Shown: positions 7,113-14,082, counted from the stretch's first letter. The stretch: 14,082 bases of DNA from Desulfovibrio sp. UBA4079 (GCA_002382645.1 DFYP01000010.1:1-14082), one strand, 5' to 3'. Made by a program: numbers and translations. The notes: generated from the letters alone by a model not told the origin.

Positions 7113-8222
7113 ATGGCAAGCAACGTGTATTTCTGGAATCTGCGGGCCGGGCTCAAGAACAACAACGAGGCCAGGATGCGCAAACTCCTGGCCGCGGCGG
7201 GCAAGGGCCTGGGCCTCGCGGCCGGGGACCTCACCGCCCTGAAGGTCCACTTCGGCGAGCAGGGGGTCACGGGATTCGTCCGGCCGCTGCTGCTCAAGCC
7301 GGTGGTCACCTGGCTCAAGGAGCAGGGCGCCAAACCCTTTTTCACCGACGCCAGCACCCTCTACGTGGGCCAGCGCGGCGAGGCCGTGTCCCACAGCCTG
7401 GTGGCCGCGGAGCACGGCTTCGACCCCCTGCTCCTGGGCGCGCCGGTGCTCATCGCCGACGGGCTCAAGGGCGCCAGCCAGGAAATGGTGCGCATCCGCG
7501 GCAAGCACGTGAAAAAGGCCTTCATCGCCGCGGACATCGCCGCGGCCGACGCCCTGGTGTCCATCAACCACGTCAAGGGCCACGAGATGGCCGGGTACGG
7601 CGGCGCGCTCAAGAACATCGGCATGGGCAGCGCCTCCAAGCAGGGCAAGATGCACCAGCACATCACCACCGGGCCCCGGCTGGACGTGGAGAAGTGCGTG
7701 GGCTGCGGGGCCTGCGCCGCGGTCTGCGCCTCCAAGGCCCTGACCATGGGGCCCAAGCGCAAGATCCGGCTCAACCTGGAGAAGTGCGTGGGCTGCGGCA
7801 TGTGCTTCTCGGCCTGCAAGACCTCGGCGCTGGGCATCAACTGGCAGACCGACATCCAGGCATTCCTGGAGCGCATGATGGAGTACGCCAAGGCCGTCAT
7901 CGCCACCAAGCCCAAGCCCTGCCTGCACCTGAACTTCGTGCTCAACGTCTGCCCGGACTGCGACTGCATCGGGTTCACCGACGCCCCGCTTTGCCCGGAC
8001 ATCGGCGTGCTGGCCTCCCAGGACCCGGTGGCCTGCGACCAGGCCTCCGTGGACCTGGTGAACGCCGCGGTGCCGCTCTGGCCCAGCCGCCTGCCCAAGG
8101 GGATCAAGCCGGGCGCCAACAAGTTCCTGGCCGTGCACCCGCACGTGCCCCAGGACATGGGCCTGGCCTATGCGGAAAAGATCGGCCTGGGGTCGCGCAA
8201 GTACAAGCTCATTGAGGTGTAG
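7113..8222 (+). CDS. DUF362 protein with two 4Fe-4S ferredoxin motifs
   Basis: 369-residue cytoplasmic protein of the DUF362 family, common in strict anaerobes. The family's biochemical role is not established, so no reaction is assigned. The N-terminal DUF362 part (1-188) includes VHFGEQGVTGFVRP (45-58) and the conserved INHVKGHEMAGYGGALKNIGMG (about 151-172). A ferredoxin insert follows with two clusters: Cys195-x2-198-x2-201-x3-205 and Cys225-x2-228-x2-231-x3-235. The proline that usually follows the last cysteine is Ala and Lys here. The C-terminal part has more cysteines, NVCPDCDC (278-285) and APLCPDIGVLASQDPVACD (291-309), conserved in this family as far as I recall. The start is ATG 7113, with AAGGAG (7098-7103) 9 nt upstream; longer starts at 7068 or 7080 lack such a site. 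It stands alone, divergent from pabA and convergent with the HD-GYP genes. Confidence 0.88.
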   Translation: MASNVYFWNLRAGLKNNNEARMRKLLAAAGKGLGLAAGDLTALKVHFGEQGVTGFVRPLLLKPVVTWLKEQGAKPFFTDASTLYVGQRGEAVSHSLVAAEHGFDPLLLGAPVLIADGLKGASQEMVRIRGKHVKKAFIAADIAAADALVSINHVKGHEMAGYGGALKNIGMGSASKQGKMHQHITTGPRLDVEKCVGCGACAAVCASKALTMGPKRKIRLNLEKCVGCGMCFSACKTSALGINWQTDIQAFLERMMEYAKAVIATKPKPCLHLNFVLNVCPDCDCIGFTDAPLCPDIGVLASQDPVACDQASVDLVNAAVPLWPSRLPKGIKPGANKFLAVHPHVPQDMGLAYAEKIGLGSRKYKLIEV

Positions 8223-8275
8223 CGGGCCGCAACAAAGAGTTTTCTAGGCCGTTCAAAAGCCCCGGCCGCAAGGCG

Positions 8276-8335
8276 CGTGAAAAAGTCCAACCCCTCGCGT
8301 AGGTCCACTACGCGTCGGGCCTGGACTTTTTCACG
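8276..8335. repeat. 60-bp two-tier palindrome between convergent genes (possible bidirectional terminator)
   Basis: The outer arms are CGTGAAAAAGTCCA (8276-8289) and TGGACTTTTTCACG (8322-8335), a perfect 14-bp match. Inside is a second perfect 7-bp stem, CGCGTAG (8296-8302) with CTACGCG (8308-8314), and a GTCCA loop. Read from either strand, the inner hairpin is followed by GGAC and then a T5 run, so the element is almost symmetric. It sits between the stops of the convergent DUF362 and HD-GYP genes. It could work as a terminator in both directions, or be a copy of a dispersed palindromic repeat. The T runs are inside the outer stem, which is unlike a standard intrinsic terminator. Confidence 0.7.
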
Positions 8336-8366
8336 GCAACGCGGCGGACGGGGAAAATTCAACTGC

Positions 8367-9530
8367 CTAGAGCAAGAACCGGCTCACGTCGATCTTGTAC
8401 TGCGCCGGGTTGAGGCATTCCTGCACGCTCAGGCCCTGGTCCGGGTCCGGGCCGCGGCGGGCGAGGTCCAGGATCACGGCCCGCTTGGGCCGCATGCGGG
8501 CGTCGAAGACCAGGCGCACTTTGGGGTGCAGGGGCTCCTTGGGGTTGCCCTCGGCCACGACGCCGTAGTCGCCGTTGGACAGGCGCACGAAGCTGCCCAC
8601 GGGATAGATGCCCAGGGCCTTGACCAGCATGTCCACGCACTCGGTGCAGAAGCCCTTGCTGCGCAGGTTGTAGAGCTGGGACAGGGCCGCGGCCGGGGGC
8701 ACGGCGTGGCGGTAGACCGTGTCGCTGATGAGCGCGTCGTACACGTCCACCACCCCGATGATCTGGGAGAACAGGGAGATGTCCTGGCCCGCCAGGTGGT
8801 AGGGATAGCCCGCCCCGTCGGTGCGCTCGTGGTGCTCGAGCACGGCCCGGGCCACTTCCGGGGCCACGTCGGCGCGGTCCTTGAGCACCAGGTAGCCCTC
8901 CAGGGGATGGCGGCGCATGACCTCCATCTCGGCCTCGGAGAGCTTGCCCGGCTTGTTCAGGATGGATTCCGGGATGCGGGCCTTGCCCAGGTCGTGGAGC
9001 AGCCCGGCCAGGCCCAGCTGGGGCAGATCCTCCTCGGGAAAACCCAGGAAGCGGCCCAGGAGCATGGCCAGCACGGCCACGTTGGCGCAGTGGGCAAAGG
9101 TGTAGTCGTCCAGGCGGCGCAGCCGCACCGTGACCGCGGCGGTCTCGTTGCGGGCCAGGCTCTCGGCCATCTCCTCCATGAGCGGGGCGGCCTGGAACAG
9201 GTCCAGGGGACGGCCCGCGCGCACGGCCTCCATGATGGTCCGCACCAGGGCCACGGTGCGGCCGTAGAGCCGGGCGGCCACGGGCAGCTCGTCGCGCAGG
9301 GCCGTGAGCGGCTGGGGCACCTGGCGCTCCTCGGGCGCCAGCTCGGCCACGTCCACGGAGCGCTCCGGGTCCACCTGGACCACCCCGGCCTCGGCGGGCA
9401 CATAGCGGGCCACGTCCCGGGACAGGATGAGCCGCTCCACCGCGACCAGGGGATCGTCGAAGGTGCCCGCGCCGTAGCTGACCACGAACATGCCGGGCTT
9501 GAGTTCCGAAGGCTTCAGGGTGAGCAGCAT
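8367..9530 (-). CDS. DUF3391/HD-GYP protein, predicted cyclic-di-GMP phosphodiesterase (copy 1)
   Basis: 387-residue soluble protein. HD-GYP domains hydrolyse cyclic-di-GMP to pGpG or GMP and so affect motility and biofilm decisions. The N-terminal DUF3391-like domain (about 1-65) opens with SELKPGMFVVSYGAGTF. The HD-GYP domain (about 130-310) has all expected metal and catalytic residues: His147, the HD pair His179-Asp180 in LLHDLGKARIP, Lys184, His208 in RRHPLEG, His233-His234-Glu235 in HHERTDGAGYP with the GYP motif (241-243), and Asp262 in VVDVYDAL. A C-terminal tail (about 311-387) matches that of its neighbour. There is no receiver, PAS or membrane segment, so the input signal is unknown. 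The start is ATG 9530, where the N terminus aligns with the paralog. The ribosome-binding site is weak (GGGA). It lies 69 nt downstream of the second copy and is probably co-transcribed. Confidence 0.93.
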   Translation of the reverse strand: MLLTLKPSELKPGMFVVSYGAGTFDDPLVAVERLILSRDVARYVPAEAGVVQVDPERSVDVAELAPEERQVPQPLTALRDELPVAARLYGRTVALVRTIMEAVRAGRPLDLFQAAPLMEEMAESLARNETAAVTVRLRRLDDYTFAHCANVAVLAMLLGRFLGFPEEDLPQLGLAGLLHDLGKARIPESILNKPGKLSEAEMEVMRRHPLEGYLVLKDRADVAPEVARAVLEHHERTDGAGYPYHLAGQDISLFSQIIGVVDVYDALISDTVYRHAVPPAAALSQLYNLRSKGFCTECVDMLVKALGIYPVGSFVRLSNGDYGVVAEGNPKEPLHPKVRLVFDARMRPKRAVILDLARRGPDPDQGLSVQECLNPAQYKIDVSRFLL

Positions 9531-9544
9531 CGTGTCCCGGAATA

Positions 9545-9557
9545 CCCCGTGTCGGGG
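9545..9557 (-). other. Short hairpin in the leader of HD-GYP copy 1
   Basis: CCCCG (9545-9549) pairs with CGGGG (9553-9557) around a TGT loop, 15 nt upstream of the copy 1 start codon. It lies close to the weak ribosome-binding site and might limit translation. Five GC pairs make the fold plausible, but function is speculative. Confidence 0.3.
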
Positions 9558-9575
9558 CGTGCTGTAAACTCAAGG

Positions 9576-9599
9576 GCCCGGGATTCTCAAACCCCGGGC
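9576..9599 (-). other. Intercistronic hairpin between the two HD-GYP genes
   Basis: GCCCGGGAT (9576-9584) and ACCCCGGGC (9591-9599) form a 9-bp stem with one G-T wobble and a 6-nt loop. It begins directly after the copy 2 stop codon (9602-9600). No T run follows on the minus strand, so it is not a canonical intrinsic terminator. It could be an RNA-stability or attenuating hairpin between the cistrons. Confidence 0.5.
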
Positions 9600-10787
9600 T
9601 CAGGCGAAGAAATAGCGCGAAAGATCGATGCGGTAGTCCGCGGGGTTGAGGCACTCCTCGATGCGCAGGGCCTGGCCCTCGTGCTGGGCCGTGGCCAGGT
9701 CCACCACCCGGATGGGCACCTGGCGCATCTGGGCGTCCAGGATGACCTTGACCCGGGGCCTGAGCAGGTAGGCCGGGTTGTCGTCGCAGATGATCCCGTG
9801 GCTGCCGTCGGAGAGCTTCACGAAGCTGCCCACGGGATACACGCCCATGCACTTGATGAAGTGCTCCACGGAGTTCGGGTAGAAGTCCGAGAGCCGCCAC
9901 TGGTACATCATGCCCAGGGCCCGGGTGGGGGCCAGGGCGTCCTTGTACACGCGCTTGCTGGTGAGGGCGTCGTACACGTCCACCACCGAAACGATGCGGG
10001 TGAACTTGCCGATGTCCGGGCCCTTGAGGCCCTGGGGGTAGCCCCGGCCGTCGTAGCGCTCGTGGTGCTGGAGCACGGCCCGCAGGATCTCCTGGTGCAG
10101 GCCCTTCTGCTCCTGCATGATCTTGAAGCCCTCCAGGGTGTGGCCCTGCATGACCTTGAACTCGCGGTCCGAGAGCCGGCCGGGCTTGTTCAGGATGTCC
10201 TCGGGGATGCGGGCCTTGCCCACGTCGTGGAACAGCCCGGCGATGCCGAGCATGCGCAGGGCCTTCTTGGACAGCCGCAGGTGCTTGCCCAGGATCACGG
10301 CCAGCACGCTCACGTTGATGCAGTGGGTGTAGGTGTACTCGTCGAAGCGCCGGAGTTTGCAGAGGGTGGCCCCGGCGCGCTCGTTGCGGAACACGCTGGC
10401 GATGACCCCGTCCACCATGGGCACGGCCTCGCGGTAGTCCACGGGCTTGCCCTGGCGCACGGAGTCCATGAAGTTTTTGGCGTAGCCCAGGGCCTCGTTG
10501 TAGACCTTCTCCACCACGACGATCTCGTCGGTGAGCGGCACCTGGGGAGGCGGGCCCTCCTCCTCTTCCTGGGCCAGGGCGGCCTGGCGGGCCAGGGCCT
10601 TGAGGTCCAGGTTGATGGCGTCGTCGATGAAGACTTCGCTGACGCTGGGCGGGATGTACTTGGCGGCGCTGGTTTCGGAGAGCAGGGGCTTCTCGACCGA
10701 GATGAACGGGTTGGTGTACGTGCCTTCGCCGTACTTCACCACGTACATGCCGACCTTGAGTTCGGCCACCGGGATTTTGCGGATCAT
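9600..10787 (-). CDS. DUF3391/HD-GYP protein, predicted cyclic-di-GMP phosphodiesterase (copy 2)
   Basis: 395-residue paralog of the next gene, with the same three-part layout. The DUF3391-like N terminus (1-65) reads AELKVGMYVVKYGEGTYTNPF. A Glu-rich linker follows at about 72-80. The HD-GYP domain (about 140-320) keeps His155, His187-Asp188 in LFHDVGKARIP, Lys191, His216 in MQGHTLEG, His241-His242-Glu243 in HHERYDGRGYP (GYP at 249-251) and Asp270 in VVDVYDAL. The C-terminal tail ends in ECLNPADYRIDLSRYFFA (378-395). All catalytic residues are present, so it is predicted active. The start is ATG 10787 with AGGGA just upstream, and aligns with the paralog's start. A likely promoter lies just upstream, so the pair may be transcribed separately from the helicase-phosphatase genes. 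No sensor domain is visible beyond DUF3391. Confidence 0.94.
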   Translation of the reverse strand: MIRKIPVAELKVGMYVVKYGEGTYTNPFISVEKPLLSETSAAKYIPPSVSEVFIDDAINLDLKALARQAALAQEEEEGPPPQVPLTDEIVVVEKVYNEALGYAKNFMDSVRQGKPVDYREAVPMVDGVIASVFRNERAGATLCKLRRFDEYTYTHCINVSVLAVILGKHLRLSKKALRMLGIAGLFHDVGKARIPEDILNKPGRLSDREFKVMQGHTLEGFKIMQEQKGLHQEILRAVLQHHERYDGRGYPQGLKGPDIGKFTRIVSVVDVYDALTSKRVYKDALAPTRALGMMYQWRLSDFYPNSVEHFIKCMGVYPVGSFVKLSDGSHGIICDDNPAYLLRPRVKVILDAQMRQVPIRVVDLATAQHEGQALRIEECLNPADYRIDLSRYFFA

Positions 10788-10835
10788 TTTCCCTGCCCAA
10801 CCATCCGGAACATTACGAATTTCTTACCATAAAAT

Positions 10836-10864
10836 AGTTTAGCCGTTTTCCCCGGGATTGGCAA
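10836..10864 (-). promoter_or_regulatory. Candidate sigma-70-type promoter for the HD-GYP pair
   Basis: On the minus strand, TTGCCA (10864-10859, five of six matches to TTGACA) is followed by a 17-bp spacer and TAAACT (10841-10836, four of six matches to TATAAT). It overlaps the end of the HAD gene and leads into an AT-rich gap that stands out from the GC-rich surroundings. Transcription would start about 42 nt before the copy 2 start codon. Confidence 0.45.
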
Positions 10865-11540
10865 TGGCGGCCGGGCCGCCCGCCCCGAAAAGGCCCAGCT
10901 GGCGCAGCAGTTCCGGGCAGTCCTCGGCCGCGAAGTCCGGGGCCGCCAGGGACAGTTCCTCCAGGCCGATGCGGCCGCTGGCCACGGCCCCGGCCAGGGT
11001 TCCGGCCCGGCGCGCGGTCTCCACGTCCAGGGGGTGGTCCCCGACCATGAGGGCCTGCTCCGGGGCCACGCCCAGCCGTTCCAGGGCCAGGAGCAGGTGG
11101 GCCGGGTCGGGCTTGACCCTGGGGGCGTCCTCCCGGGGCAGGAACACGTCGCAGCAGGCGGCCACGTCCGGGAAGACCCGGCGCACCGCGGCCGTGCAGT
11201 TGCGGGTCACGATGGCCGTGGCCAGGCCCCGGGCCCTGAGGCCCGCCAGCACGGGCCGGGTGAACTCGAAGAGCCTGCCCTGGGCCGCGGCGTCCAGCTC
11301 CATGGCCGTGATGGTCAAAAGCCCCCGGGTGCGCAGCTGGCGGCCCAGGTCCGCGTCAAAGGCCCCGACCTCGTCCACCAGCTCGTCGAGCCATTCCAGG
11401 ACGGGCTGGCCGTTGGACTCCGGCCGCTCGCCCAGGAAGGCCTCGCCCAGGGCCGCGATGCTCCGGCGCATGCGCTCGAAGTCGATGACCAGTTCGGCCA
11501 GGGTGCCGTCGAAATCAAAGACAATGGCGCGGATGGACAC
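10839..11540 (-). CDS. HAD-superfamily hydrolase (phosphoglycolate phosphatase-like)
   Basis: 233-residue soluble phosphatase of the haloacid dehalogenase superfamily, subfamily I with an alpha-helical cap. Motif I is VFDFDGTLAE (7-16), with nucleophile Asp9 and acid/base Asp11. The cap is about 17-85. Motif II is AIVTRN (109-114) with Thr112. Motif III is Lys143 in RVKPDPAHLL (141-150), and motif IV is MVGDHPLDVETARRAG (165-180) with Asp168 and Asp172. All catalytic residues are intact. The overall pattern resembles phosphoglycolate phosphatase (Gph) or pyrophosphatase PpaX relatives, but the substrate cannot be read from sequence. The start is GTG (11540-11538) with GGAG 8 nt upstream, and it gives the natural MSIRAIVFDFDG opening. 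It follows the helicase gene after 16 nt, so the two are probably one operon. In Gph-type enzymes a link to DNA repair exists (removal of phosphoglycolate from damaged ends), which is only suggestive here. Confidence 0.88.
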   Translation of the reverse strand: MSIRAIVFDFDGTLAELVIDFERMRRSIAALGEAFLGERPESNGQPVLEWLDELVDEVGAFDADLGRQLRTRGLLTITAMELDAAAQGRLFEFTRPVLAGLRARGLATAIVTRNCTAAVRRVFPDVAACCDVFLPREDAPRVKPDPAHLLLALERLGVAPEQALMVGDHPLDVETARRAGTLAGAVASGRIGLEELSLAAPDFAAEDCPELLRQLGLFGAGGPAAIANPGENG

Positions 11541-11556
11541 AGGGGTCTCCAGGGGT

Positions 11557-14082
11557 TCACCAGTCCACGGGCAGCCGGACCTTCTGTCCGGCCTTGTTGG
11601 AGAAGAGCACGTGGCCGTGCTCCCGGCCGTGGAGATAGAGGTCGCGGGTCACCGCCACGTCCTGGCGGCAGTATTCGGTGATCAGGTCCAGGCGGCCTTC
11701 CTTCCACCAGGCCAGGGCCATGAGCCCGTCCGCGGACTTGCCCGCGCCCAGGGTGGCCTGGGCCAGGTTGTCCAGCTTGAGGCGGTAGCCCAGGCGCTCG
11801 TGGACCTTTTCCAGCATGTCCAGGGTGGGCAGGTCGCGGAAGGCGGCGCCCGCCGCGCCCTCGAGCACGGCGTAGTCGAAGCGCCGGACATTGAAGCCGA
11901 CCACCAGCTCGAAGGCCCGCAGGAACTGGGCCAGTTCGCCCACCTCCTCCTGGCGGAAGTCGCGGAAGCGCTCCTCGCCGGAGTCCCAGACCACGGCGAT
12001 GCTCACGCCCATCTTGTCGGCGCGGTTCCAGCCGCCCACCTCGTCGGCGCTGAACCGGGTCTCCACGTCGAGCACGGCGAAGCGCCGGGGCAGGGGCCGG
12101 GGCAGGAGCAGGGTCTGTTCTTCGGGCACGGGCGGTTTCTCCAGGGGCGCGATTTCCGGAGGGCGGCCCTCGCGGATGCTCTGGAGTACGAAGCGGGCCG
12201 CGGCCTTGTCAATGGGCCGGTTGCCCGAGCCGCACTTGGGCGAGTGCACGCAGGACGGGCAGCCGGTCTCGCAGGGGCACTCCTCGATGATCCGCAGGGT
12301 GGCGCCGACCAGCTCCTCGGCCCGGGTGAAGGCCTCCCGCGTCAGGCCCGCGCCCCCGGGCAGGCCGTCGTAGATGAACACCGCGGCCGCGTTCACCTGG
12401 GGGTGGAAGGGCGTGGAGATGCCGCCCAGGTCGTTGCGGTCGGCCAGGACCAGCAGGGGCAGGATGCCGATGGCCGCGTGCTCCAGGGCGTGGATCCCGC
12501 CCATGAAGTGGAGGTAGCCGGATTCCGCGGCCCGGCGGATGGCGTCCGGGATCTCGAACCAGAGGCCCTCGGTCTCGAAGACCAGGGGCGGGAAGTCCAA
12601 AGGCGTGACGCCCAGGAGCTTGCCCCCGCGCACCGAGCGCTTCTCGTACCCGGTGATCTCCTCGGTGACCTTGAGCCTGCCGAAGAACACGCGGCAGCCA
12701 TAGGCCGCGCCGCAGTCCAGGATTTCCAGGATCTCGGTGGATTTGTGGCCGCGCACCCGGGTGTAGTAGGCCACGCGCTCGGCCCGGGCCAGGACCCGGC
12801 CGGTCTCCAGGTCCAGGTCCGAGACCACCCAGCTCTGGCCCCGGTGGAGGTAGACCGCGCCCGGGTGGGTCTCGCGGAAGGCCCGGAACAGGTCGATGGT
12901 GCCGATCTCCACCCCGGAGTTCTGGTCCTCGATGTGCAGGCTCTTGCCCGCCCCGCGCAGGTCCAGGTCGCGGTGCGGCCGCTTGCGGCCCGGGGCCACC
13001 TCCAGGCCGTCGGCCGTGAGGAAGAGCTGGTCCGTGTCCAGGAGATGCGTGAGCCGGGCGCGCACCGGGGCCTCGGCCAGGTAGGGCTCCTTGAGCCGCA
13101 GGGACAGCTCGGCCGCGGCGCAGACCAGGTGGCGGTCCAGGATCACGGGGTTGTGCGGGTTGAGCACCGCGCATTCCGGGGGCCGGGCGAAAAAATCCTC
13201 GGGGTGGCGCATGAAGTACTGGTCCAGGGCGTCCTCGCCGGCCACCAGGACCACGGCCGAGTCGCGGGTGCTGCGGCCCACCCGGCCGCCGCGCTGGAGC
13301 GTGGCCATGACCGTGCCCGGGTAGCCCACCAGGATGCAGAGGTCCAGGCCGCCGATGTCGATGCCCAGCTCCAGGGCGCTGGTGGAGATGACCGCCAGCA
13401 GGTCGCCCGTGGACATGCGGCCCTCGATCTCCCGGCGCTCCTCGGGCAGGAAGCCCGCGCGGTAGGCGCTGATGCGCTCCTTGTACGGCCCGGAGCGCTC
13501 CGCGGCCCAGAGGGCCACCAGCTCGGTGAGCTTGCGCGACTGGCAATAGACGATGGTCCGCAGGTTCCGGGCCAGGGCCGCCTGGAGCAGCTGGATGGCG
13601 GCCTGGGCCGCGTCGTCGGCCGGGTTGAGGAAGACCACGTGGCGGCCGCCCTGGGGCGCGCCCGAGGCCGTGACCGGCTCCACGGGCAGGCCGGTGAGGG
13701 CCTGGCAGAGTTCGGCCGGGTTGCCCACCGTGGCCGAGCAGAAGACAAACGAGGGTTGGGCCCCGTACAGGGCGCAGACCCGCAAAAAGCGCCGGAACAG
13801 GCAGGCCATGTGCGCGCCGAGCACGCCCCGGTAGGTGTGCACCTCGTCCACCACCACGTGGGTCAGGCCCGCGAACAGCCCGGCCCAGGCGCCGTGGTGC
13901 GGCAGGAGCGAAAGGTGGACCATCTCGGGGTTGGTCAGGAGCACGTTGGGCGGGGTGCGCCGGATCTTGCCCCGGCGGTACGGGCTGGTGTCCCCGTCGT
14001 AGACCGCGGCCGTGGGACGGCGCTCCCGGGGCAGGGGCTCCACCAGCTCCTCGAAGGCCCGCAGCTGGTCCTGGGCCAGGGC
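11557..14082 (-). CDS. MrfA/YprA-type DExH helicase fused to a YprB/MrfB-type DEDD exonuclease (5' end cut by window)
   Basis: 841 residues are visible; the frame is open to the window edge, so Walker A lies outside. Numbering starts at the first visible codon. Helicase core: ALAQDQLRAF (1-10, motif Ia region), DEVH box (79-82), SAT (116-118), STSALELGIDI (233-243) and QRGGRVGR (263-270). The central part carries DUF1998, with a probable metal-binding cysteine cluster at Cys602, 604, 608, 611 and 617 (CPCETGCPSC then C). After a Pro/Glu-rich linker (about 640-665), an RNase H-fold DEDD exonuclease domain follows: AVLDVET with Asp672 and Glu674, VVGFNVRRFDY with Asp736, and EYCRQDV with Asp808 preceded by Tyr804. 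In Bacillus, MrfA (helicase) and MrfB (exonuclease) are separate proteins that repair mitomycin C damage. Here both activities are in one chain. The role in DNA repair is inferred from the family. It is followed 16 nt later by the HAD phosphatase. Confidence 0.9.
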   Translation of the reverse strand, partial: ALAQDQLRAFEELVEPLPRERRPTAAVYDGDTSPYRRGKIRRTPPNVLLTNPEMVHLSLLPHHGAWAGLFAGLTHVVVDEVHTYRGVLGAHMACLFRRFLRVCALYGAQPSFVFCSATVGNPAELCQALTGLPVEPVTASGAPQGGRHVVFLNPADDAAQAAIQLLQAALARNLRTIVYCQSRKLTELVALWAAERSGPYKERISAYRAGFLPEERREIEGRMSTGDLLAVISTSALELGIDIGGLDLCILVGYPGTVMATLQRGGRVGRSTRDSAVVLVAGEDALDQYFMRHPEDFFARPPECAVLNPHNPVILDRHLVCAAAELSLRLKEPYLAEAPVRARLTHLLDTDQLFLTADGLEVAPGRKRPHRDLDLRGAGKSLHIEDQNSGVEIGTIDLFRAFRETHPGAVYLHRGQSWVVSDLDLETGRVLARAERVAYYTRVRGHKSTEILEILDCGAAYGCRVFFGRLKVTEEITGYEKRSVRGGKLLGVTPLDFPPLVFETEGLWFEIPDAIRRAAESGYLHFMGGIHALEHAAIGILPLLVLADRNDLGGISTPFHPQVNAAAVFIYDGLPGGAGLTREAFTRAEELVGATLRIIEECPCETGCPSCVHSPKCGSGNRPIDKAAARFVLQSIREGRPPEIAPLEKPPVPEEQTLLLPRPLPRRFAVLDVETRFSADEVGGWNRADKMGVSIAVVWDSGEERFRDFRQEEVGELAQFLRAFELVVGFNVRRFDYAVLEGAAGAAFRDLPTLDMLEKVHERLGYRLKLDNLAQATLGAGKSADGLMALAWWKEGRLDLITEYCRQDVAVTRDLYLHGREHGHVLFSNKAGQKVRLPVDW

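Noticed and set aside
9576..9599. Intrinsic terminator between the two HD-GYP genes
   Set aside because: The stem is good but no T run follows it on the minus strand, so it was listed as an intercistronic hairpin only.
8277..10832. An 851-codon open frame on the plus strand, antisense to both HD-GYP genes
   Set aside because: It is a mirror of high-GC codon bias in the real genes. The translation is low-complexity (rich in Gly, His, Val, Ala, Leu) with no domain, and it spans two genes plus their spacer.

Overview
The window is GC-rich chromosomal DNA, probably from a sulfate-reducing deltaproteobacterium of the Desulfovibrio type. This rests on a dnaA-dnaN-gyrB block whose DnaA has a lineage-typical divergent N-terminal half of the AAA+ domain, a DUF39 (HcyBio) sulfide-to-homocysteine protein, a DUF362 ferredoxin-like protein, and paired DUF3391/HD-GYP proteins. 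The genus is an inference from gene content, not from a database match.

Layout. Positions 1-3027 (minus strand) hold the replication block, read right to left: dnaA, dnaN, then gyrB, which runs off the left edge. A 241-bp spacer (3028-3268) separates dnaA from the divergent DUF39 gene (3269-4438, plus). It holds two weak DnaA-box-like words and several short repeats, so it is a possible but unproven origin region. The DUF39 gene ends in a clear intrinsic terminator. Next comes a minus-strand pabA-pabB-pabC operon (7026 down to 4495) with overlapping genes, making p-aminobenzoate for folate. Divergent from it is a DUF362 protein with two 4Fe-4S clusters (7113-8222, plus). A 60-bp nearly symmetric palindrome lies between that gene and the convergent HD-GYP genes.

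The right half is all minus strand. A large DExH helicase, truncated at the right edge, is followed 16 nt later by a HAD-family phosphatase. After that come two tandem paralogous DUF3391/HD-GYP cyclic-di-GMP phosphodiesterases, with a plausible promoter of their own at 10836-10864.

The most notable item is the helicase. It joins an MrfA/YprA-type helicase with its DUF1998 cysteine cluster to a C-terminal DEDD exonuclease domain of the YprB/MrfB type. It looks like a single-chain version of the two-protein MrfAB DNA-repair system of Bacillus. No tRNA, rRNA, CRISPR array, insertion sequence or prophage gene was seen. No gene-free stretch exceeds 300 bases.
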